Shown one piece after another: positions 58,441 through 64,000 of a stretch of 64,000 nt of DNA; the first letter of the stretch is position 1; every line of letters starts with the position of its first letter. Position numbers and translations under genes: made by a program. Below the pieces are notes generated by a model, which saw only the letters and a list, made by a program, of their open reading frames with translations, did no database searches and was not told the DNA's origin. This stretch comes from Chaenocephalus aceratus (lineage: Eukaryota > Chordata > Actinopteri > Perciformes > Channichthyidae): assembly GCA_023974075.1 (NCBI GenBank), contig CM043790.1, positions 20,475,883 through 20,539,882 on the forward strand, given 5' to 3'.

Positions 58441-59373
58441 CATCCTAAACTCAGAAATGTTGACAATCGCAATGATGCTCGAAATGTCCCTTATAGGCCT
58501 ACGTCTGTTTCCGGTTATTTTTATTTTGAAATTCAGTTCCTGACGGACGCCAAAAAAGCCCGAGATTATGGAATTAAACCAATAAATAAAAGCAAGGATA
58601 ATTGTGTGTTATTGGTGAGTAAATAACAGTGTGTTATTTTGAAAAGAATAACGAATTAGAAGGACATTTTTTTTTTTAAATACAGATTTCCGTATTCTGA
58701 GGCTCTGAGCCCCATTTATTGTCTGAGCCCCATTTATTTTCCTCATAGACGGCAACAAAAGTCCGAAATTATACGATTTAAAATAAAAGCAATAATTGTG
58801 GCTTGATATTGAGTAAGAACATATTTTTATGAACCACACAGCTTCCGGTCTCCCACGACCCGACCGGAGAAAAAGACGTGCTGCAGGCAGTAGAAATACA
58901 TTGCTTTTAAAATCGTGCTGTGCAACACGAAAAAAAGGGGCAAATCGTGTTGGTGAACACGAATCAATAGATTAAAAATCGTGTTGGTGAACACGAAATG
59001 CCGTGAGACTGGGTTGGGTTTAGAACACTGTTGTTGTTTTCTTGCTCTGTTCTGGCTGCTAGCTCAGTGAGTTCGTGTCCTACAGTGATGATACTTATAT
59101 CAAAAATAATCTGTGGAATATCAGCTTTCAGATGATATGTAGTTTGTTCAGAACATATTAAGTTTTAAAGATCGTTTTTGCTAGTTAGCACCGGAAGTAG
59201 CATCAGCCTGTTTTCACTAAGGGCTAATGCTAACGCTTCTTGTGAGACTTGTGTTTTGTTTCGGTACAAATGTATACCTTAATCATACATTTAATGAAAC
59301 TTCCCCTATTATTACTGTACTATATATTTGTGAATTTTAAGGACCTATATTCATCACATATGATATTATATCA

Positions 59374-59475
59374 TATTGTCATACTGATATTCTGTACACA
59401 CTGTGAAGACCACTGAGACAAATGTAACATTTGTGATATTGGGCTATATAAATAAACATTGATTGATTGATTGAC
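59374..59475 (+). repeat. 3' end of an L2-type LINE with (ATTG)n tail
   Basis: The sequence ends GTGATATTGGGCTATATAAA and TAAACATTGATTGATTGATTG, the usual L2 3' stem region plus a short tandem tail. It may be the original 3' end of the LINE whose 5' half is at 55290-57660. The 69 bases before GGGCTATA recur inverted at 54246-54314. Confidence 0.75.
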
Positions 59476-59764
59476 ATATTTGGTTATGATTTGTTACGCT
59501 GTACTGTAGTTGCCCTCTTCTTCAGCACTGGACTAATACTACATTAAAAGTCATATGACTCTATATTACCCAATGAGCCATTTCCAATGCCCTGACTTTA
59601 ACAATCACCATTCAAAACATTCTAAAGACTACCTGAATGTGTGCGCAGGCTCACAGTATATAAGGCGGCCACACCTCCTGACTGTCATCCTACACACCCT
59701 CTTCAGCGAGCGGCATAGGAAAGACAGGGCCCCCAGATAGAGGGCTCCGCCTGGGCTTCTATGC
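59476..59764. other. unique spacer
   Basis: Nothing recognisable between the LINE tail and the DIRS fragment. Confidence 0.35.
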
Positions 59765-60474
59765 CTAGGGTTCCAATACGTAACCCCCCATTATATCTTA
59801 CACAGGCTCCGCCCTCTACTGGACTCTATGGGTACAGTGGGTGGAGCCCTGATGGATAAACACCTTGTCGTTCAACAACACCGACCCATCACACTGCCCC
59901 TGACCTGCCTTTGGTTAACAGCCACTGCACCCCAATTTCCTCTCATCCGGTTGTGACCATGGAGAAGTCAGGGCCGCAGCTTGGGTAGAGCACACTCTCA
60001 CACGCTTACCTCGAGTGTGCATGGAAAATAGTGAGGAAGGATCTGTATGGAGTTTTCTGCGCACCATGTTTCCCGAGTCCCTTAGGAGCATGGGAAAAAC
60101 ACAAGTACAGCCATACCCCGTGTAGAGTGTGCATGGATCCCAGTGGGGAAGGCTCTCCCCGCCTGTCCATAGGCATATGAAATGCACTCGCAGAGCCATC
60201 CTGTCAGGCGGTTCTTGGACAGAGCTTTACCGGCCACACCATCCCCAAAGCACACAAACAGCTGTTCAGTGCGCCTAATGGAAGCCGTGCGCTCTACATA
60301 ACCTGCGGTGAGACCTGGAGCGCCTCCACGCCGGATATATCTGGCTTTGGGATCTGAAGGATTCACCGGAGAGGCCTGCTGTCTTTCTTCAGCCCTGCAT
60401 CTCCGGGCCTCCCACCTCCAGTGCCCCGGGCTCGGTGAGTGACGCCGCTTCACTTCATAACTGGAAGGGAACAT
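59765..60474 (-). pseudogene. second DIRS-type element, decayed tyrosine-recombinase fragment
   Basis: On the minus strand, TEQLFVCFGDGVAGKALSKN leads to RLTGWLCECISYAYGQAGRA and then IHAHSTRGMA, the His-x-x-Arg block of a DIRS recombinase. The sequence after GMA is scrambled. An AAALTSPW remnant of the region just before the nucleophilic Tyr occurs in another frame near 59960, and no Tyr block is found. Bases 59765-59900 contain duplicated GGCTCCGCC motifs and may be the element's terminal region. It diverges strongly from the 14.8-kb copy, so it belongs to another DIRS lineage. Confidence 0.7.
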
Positions 60475-60600
60475 CGTGGATGCTGTGCTGGCGTGGGGAA
60501 ATGGCCACTATCGTGGCTCTGCTGTGCCTTTTGGCTGTCTTGGACGGTGAGAAGATTTCTAGTCATCCAGAGAAGTCTACTGGATTCAGGTATGTTCTGC
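60435..60600 (+). other. possible first exon with a signal-peptide-like start, weak
   Basis: An ATG at 60501 opens MATIVALLCLLAVLDG, a short hydrophobic run resembling a secretion signal. Two possible splice donors follow: GGTGAG at 60546 and AGGTATGT at 60589. I could not identify downstream exons or a family. It may be chance or the non-coding side of the adjacent DIRS remnant. Confidence 0.15.
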
Positions 60601-61960
60601 CATCCGCGGTGAGCATCCCCTGCAAAGGATTGGGAGTGCTACACAAACAATTACCGGTTACCTTGTCACAGGCAATCAGTTTGACAAATTATGTTTGTCT
60701 TTTTTGTTTGCCTGCGATGATGGTTCTTCAGGACTGCTTCTTAAGCTCTAATCACACTCTCGCAGACTTTTCCGGTGATTCTAAAGTAGATGACAATGTA
60801 TGTGTGTCCTTTAAGGTGAGAAACGACAGGCAAAAACATCGTTTTTCAAGTACTGGTCAATTTTGAGATTTTTTGCTATTTTGATTCTATAACATGTTTT
60901 CTTTCAGGCTTTTGGAAGGAAAACGTACAAAATACACATTCAAGTGTTTATTTTACTATAGTTTGTCTTTGCGTTTGTAGATTTCTCCTAAATTCACCAA
61001 AAATGTGCATTCTAACCTAACATAAAGTATCGCGACCGCTGTGTGCACCATGACAACCGAGATATCGTTGGAAAGCTGTGTCTCTCCTGCACAATCTCAT
61101 CAGATCCAAATATGGTCATTTCCTTTGTATCAGCAACCAATTGTGAAAGTAGGTCTTAAACCAAGAAACGAAATCTCATTGGCTGGTGTACATTTCTGAC
61201 AACGTGATTCGTTCAGATGCGTCATGTGGTGTGCTAAAACACTTCCTGGTTAGCTTTCCGCTAGAAATAGAAATCTCAAAAGGGCAAAAGAACGGCGGAA
61301 AAAAAATTGTCACTTGCACGAAGCAAGGTTATACAAAAAAACAAATGACCCCGAACATGAAATACCTTCATGCAGTGCGTCGATGCGCAAGCTATCATCC
61401 AAAGAACAGGAGGGTTTAGCTAGCGCCACACTGCAATCTTTAGGTCGTTTTCTCAAAATGAGTTTTTTCTCCTACTCTGAGTTCGAAATGTCAACTTCAG
61501 TAGCACGTACATACACCAAACCTTCCAGTTATATTCCTATCAATATTATAAAGGCTTTTACAGAAGGGTTTGTTCATATATCATTCATAGCCTGAATTAT
61601 ACAACATTGTATACCTAAAAACATGGCGAAAAATTGATATTTTAGGGCTGTTGACAGTATTTTCTGATTTATGGAGTGATAAAAAGAGATATCCAATATC
61701 CCTTCTGTAAAAGCCTTAGATACTAATATGACTACAAAATGAAACAAGAATTTTTAACCTGGCTTTATCCAAAGTTCAGATTTCGATTCCTGAAATGTGT
61801 TAAAATATGTGCATATTTAATGAGATAATGGATGATTTGCATATTTAAACATGCTATTTCAGAAAACTTGTAATACAAAAAACAATTGCCTTATTGTAAG
61901 TAATTAACTGGAGAAATGTCTAGCTGATACCTTTTAAGTTAAAAAAAGTACCCTATTCAC
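60600..61960. other. AT-rich stretch without recognised genes
   Basis: The only structure noticed is an inverted pair of AAGGCTTTTACAGAAGGG (61554-61571 and, inverted, 61700-61717) separated by about 130 bp, which may be a short palindromic insertion. Confidence 0.45.
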
Positions 61961-62963
61961 CTGGGGTGTCTCGCCTTAAGAGGAAAATATGCCTGTTTTT
62001 GTTGTTGTTATTACTGTCAGGAAATGTACAACCTAGCCCTGGTCCGCTCAGTAGTAGTAGTAGTCAGATCGCTACTCCTGCTGATTTTAAAGCTAGGTCT
62101 GGTTTGGGTTTCATCCACTTGAATGTGCGCAGTCTGTTTGGTAAACTAAATTTTGTCCACATTTGGACAAGCTCGACTGACGCTGACGTCATTGTTTTAT
62201 CAGAAACATGGCTAAATAACTCTATTTTGGCCTCTGACATTGCCTTAAATGGTTATAATGTGTATCGTACCGATCGGCCTAATAAAGGTGGTGGTGTTGC
62301 CATTTATGTTAAAAATAAGTTCAGTGTAACCACATTAGTTTCCAAATCTATCAGTAAGCAATTCAAATTGTTGGCCTTAAATATAGAAGTGGCAAAGGGT
62401 CAACAGGTCATGGTGGTGGGCTGTCTTACTTTTCATGGCAATAACCTGCTTAAAAAGCTGAGGGTTAGACTAGGTTTCTTTTTTAGAAACAAGTCCTGTT
62501 TCTCATTTGAAGCCAGGAAAAGGCTAGTCACTCCGACCTTTTTACCTGTGCTGGACTATGGTGATTTGATATATATGAATGCACCTGCCCATTGCCTGTA
62601 AAAGTTAGATGCCGTCTATCACAGTGCTCTGAGATTTGTTACCAACTGTAAAGCACTTACACATCACTGTACCCTGTATGCCAAGACAGGTCTGCCTTCA
62701 CTTACTGTACGGAGGCTCAGTCATTGGTACATGTTCATCTACAAAGCCATGTTGGGTAAACTACCTTCTTATATCTGCTCTCTGATCTCTCGACAAATTG
62801 AAAGTACTTATTGCCTGAGATCTCATGATGTGGTTTTATTAAATGTGCCAAGTGCTAGGACTGTCTTAGGGAAGAAAGCTTTTAGTTGTGTAGCTCCACT
62901 TACTTGGAACAGTCTGCAAAAATGTTTAAAACTGAGCACTTTGGTTCCCCTGCATCATTTTAA

Positions 62964-63449
62964 CACTAGAACCGCCAGAGGTCGCTGTATACCTAAAACC
63001 GCCAACGGGTAAAATGTACCCGCTATTGATTTGCAAGGTACAATGTTCTTTTATTTATCATACAGAACAGTGAGTTTTGATCGCACAGGGATGAAACTTA
63101 TACCAATAGAATCTGTGGACTCTCAGCTTTTCATATTATATAGTTTGTGCAGATAGCATGAAGTATAAAATATCGCTACCTACCAGTGCTGATTTAAACG
63201 CTTGGTGTTAGACTTGTGTTTTGTTTAGGTACAAATCTCTCTATCTCTCTCTCTCCCTATCTATCTATAACTATCTATCGATCCATCTGTAATGTTCTGT
63301 TCTATGGACATATAATTGTCTACATAAACAGACGACGCGGACTACTTCTCTCATTCCGAGTGTCCATCTTTATTCAACTGGCACGTAACCTGCACACATG
63401 CATTACTTCCTCAACGTGAGGTCATCCAAGATCTTGTATTCTCCAAGAT

Positions 63450-63487
<38 letters not shown>

Positions 63488-63767
63488 AGGAACCACAGTA
63501 GACAAAAGGCGTTGCTATAGCAACACGTCATGTTTACACTGCATTTTCTATGAGGTAAATATTACCCGCTGGCGGATATGGGTATAAATCAAATGGCGAT
63601 GTCTTCAATCTGACTTCCTATTGACCATTTTTAACAACAGAGGGTGCTATACACACTTTCAGGAAAAGTCACGGACTGGGAGACTTTAATATGTTATGGA
63701 AAAAAAGTTACATACAATCAAAAAACAGCTGCCTGCGGGTAAAATGTACTCGTTGGCGGTTCTAGTG
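62964..63767. mobile_element. piggyBac-like MITE, 804 bp, at TTAA inside the LINE
   Basis: The inverted ends CACTAGAACCGCC are identical and lie directly against TTAA on both sides (62960-62963 and 63768-63771). The subterminal motif GGGTAAAATGTACCCG also recurs inverted/direct at both ends (63007 and 63738). The interior is non-coding and includes TATC and (TC)n simple repeats. The flanking LINE codons join in frame across a single TTAA. Confidence 0.85.
63452..63486 (+). repeat. (TC)n microsatellite
   Basis: A pure CT run of about 17 units inside the piggyBac-like MITE; a shorter TATC/TCTC run lies at 63237-63285. Confidence 0.95.
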
Positions 63768-64000
63768 TTAAAACTCGGCTGGGTGACATGCTGTTTGATA
63801 CTCATGGTACCTGTCACTGTAAATAGAGTTTGTAAACTGTACCCTGTAATTTATGTTGTATGTCATCCTTATTGTTGTTCTGTTGTTTTTATGTTACATG
63901 TGTAACCAATGTGCTGCAGGTCACCCTTGAAAAAGAGATATTTTGATCTCAAGGGGCTTTCACCTGGTTAAATAAAGGCTACAAATAATGCCAGCGCACA

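Larger units (their letters stand above)
57661..59373. other. composite non-coding stretch inside the LINE remnant
   Basis: It contains copy 2 of an interspersed repeat (57882-58440), the 42-bp mini-insertion (58330-58371), and a pair of direct repeats ATCGTGTTGGTGAACACGAA at about 58943 and 58977. I see no gene. Confidence 0.5.
61966..63826 (+). pseudogene. LINE ORF2 remnant: endonuclease start fused to the C-terminal region
   Basis: SGNVQPSPGPLSSSSS precedes LGFIHLNVRSLFGKL, DADVIVLSETWLN (catalytic Glu) and GGGVAIYVKNKFSV of the endonuclease. After VVGC the family sequence jumps to LLKKLRVRLGFFFRNKSCFS and FLPVLDYGDLIYMNAPAH near the end of the ORF. A TAA at 62599-62601 interrupts the frame. 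Beyond it, KLDAVYHSALRFVTNCKAL, HWYMFIYKAMLGKLPSYI and LTWNSLQKCLKLS continue in phase. After the MITE the last residues TRLGDMLFDTHGTCHCK run to TAG at 63824-63826. Catalytic reverse-transcriptase motifs are absent. Confidence 0.82.
61961..63990 (+). mobile_element. Rex/L2-group LINE, internally deleted and interrupted by a piggyBac-like MITE
   Basis: The endonuclease N-terminus (61966-62430) is joined directly to the C-terminal end of the reverse-transcriptase ORF (62445-63826). The reverse-transcriptase core is therefore deleted. The 3' end GAAAAAGAGATATTTTGATC followed by CCTGGTTAAATAAAGG is a familiar LINE terminus of teleosts. The MITE at 62964-63767 splits the last coding codons. Confidence 0.8.

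Noticed and set aside
61554..61717. Short inverted repeat AAGGCTTTTACAGAAGGG as a MITE
   Set aside because: No target duplication is visible and the surrounding sequence is too AT-rich to define ends.

Overview
The window looks like repeat-dense intergenic DNA from a teleost fish. The evidence is the set of mobile-element families: hAT, PIF/Harbinger, piggyBac-like, Tc1, L2/Rex-type LINEs, DIRS and a Crypton-type tyrosine recombinase. No bacterial operon logic is present, splice sites interrupt the open frames, and I recognise no host protein-coding gene. The only intact, recognisable genes belong to mobile elements.

Layout. Bases 937-5484 are a hAT transposon with a perfect 8-bp target duplication; it carries two further hAT-type insertions (1479-3480 and 3545-3764) and a 0.4-kb fold-back near its right end. 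Bases 5810-10614 are a near-complete PIF/Harbinger element with two convergent genes. The transposase is broken by a 4-bp duplication. The MADF-domain partner protein is intact and has a LINE inserted in its intron. Bases 11.4-14.5 kb are a run of minisatellites whose units are mostly multiples of three, which keeps reading frames of over 900 codons open on the minus strand. Bases about 14.7-25.4 kb are a degenerate DIRS-type retrotransposon on the minus strand (RNase H, then tyrosine recombinase).

The most interesting object is inside that DIRS element. Its coding sequence is split precisely by an 8.5-kb insertion (15757-24249) bounded by the 6-bp direct repeat CTTACA. The insertion holds an intact three-exon gene for a 728-residue Crypton-type tyrosine recombinase with two N-terminal zinc fingers. 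Large tandem arrays flank the gene, and several array families recur on both sides in the same orientation. I read this as an unusually large Crypton-like element that may have moved recently.

Bases 26.6-29.2 kb are a hAT element with a second hAT element inside it, each with a perfect 8-bp duplication. A piggyBac-like MITE lies at 31223-31952. A 2.7-kb element with terminal inverted repeats of about 450 bp and a 9-bp duplication (33344-36089) resembles Mutator-like elements. From 36.1 to 53.5 kb the sequence is AT-rich, low in repeats and without recognisable genes; it holds a 71-nt near-perfect hairpin at 49551. The last 10 kb hold a deleted Tc1 element, an L2 LINE with esterase and endonuclease domains, a second DIRS fragment, a 42-bp hAT-like mini-insertion, and a Rex/L2-type LINE interrupted by a piggyBac-like MITE at TTAA.

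Calls rest on terminal repeats, target duplications, splice signals and protein motifs read by eye. No database search was possible, so family names below the superfamily level are tentative.
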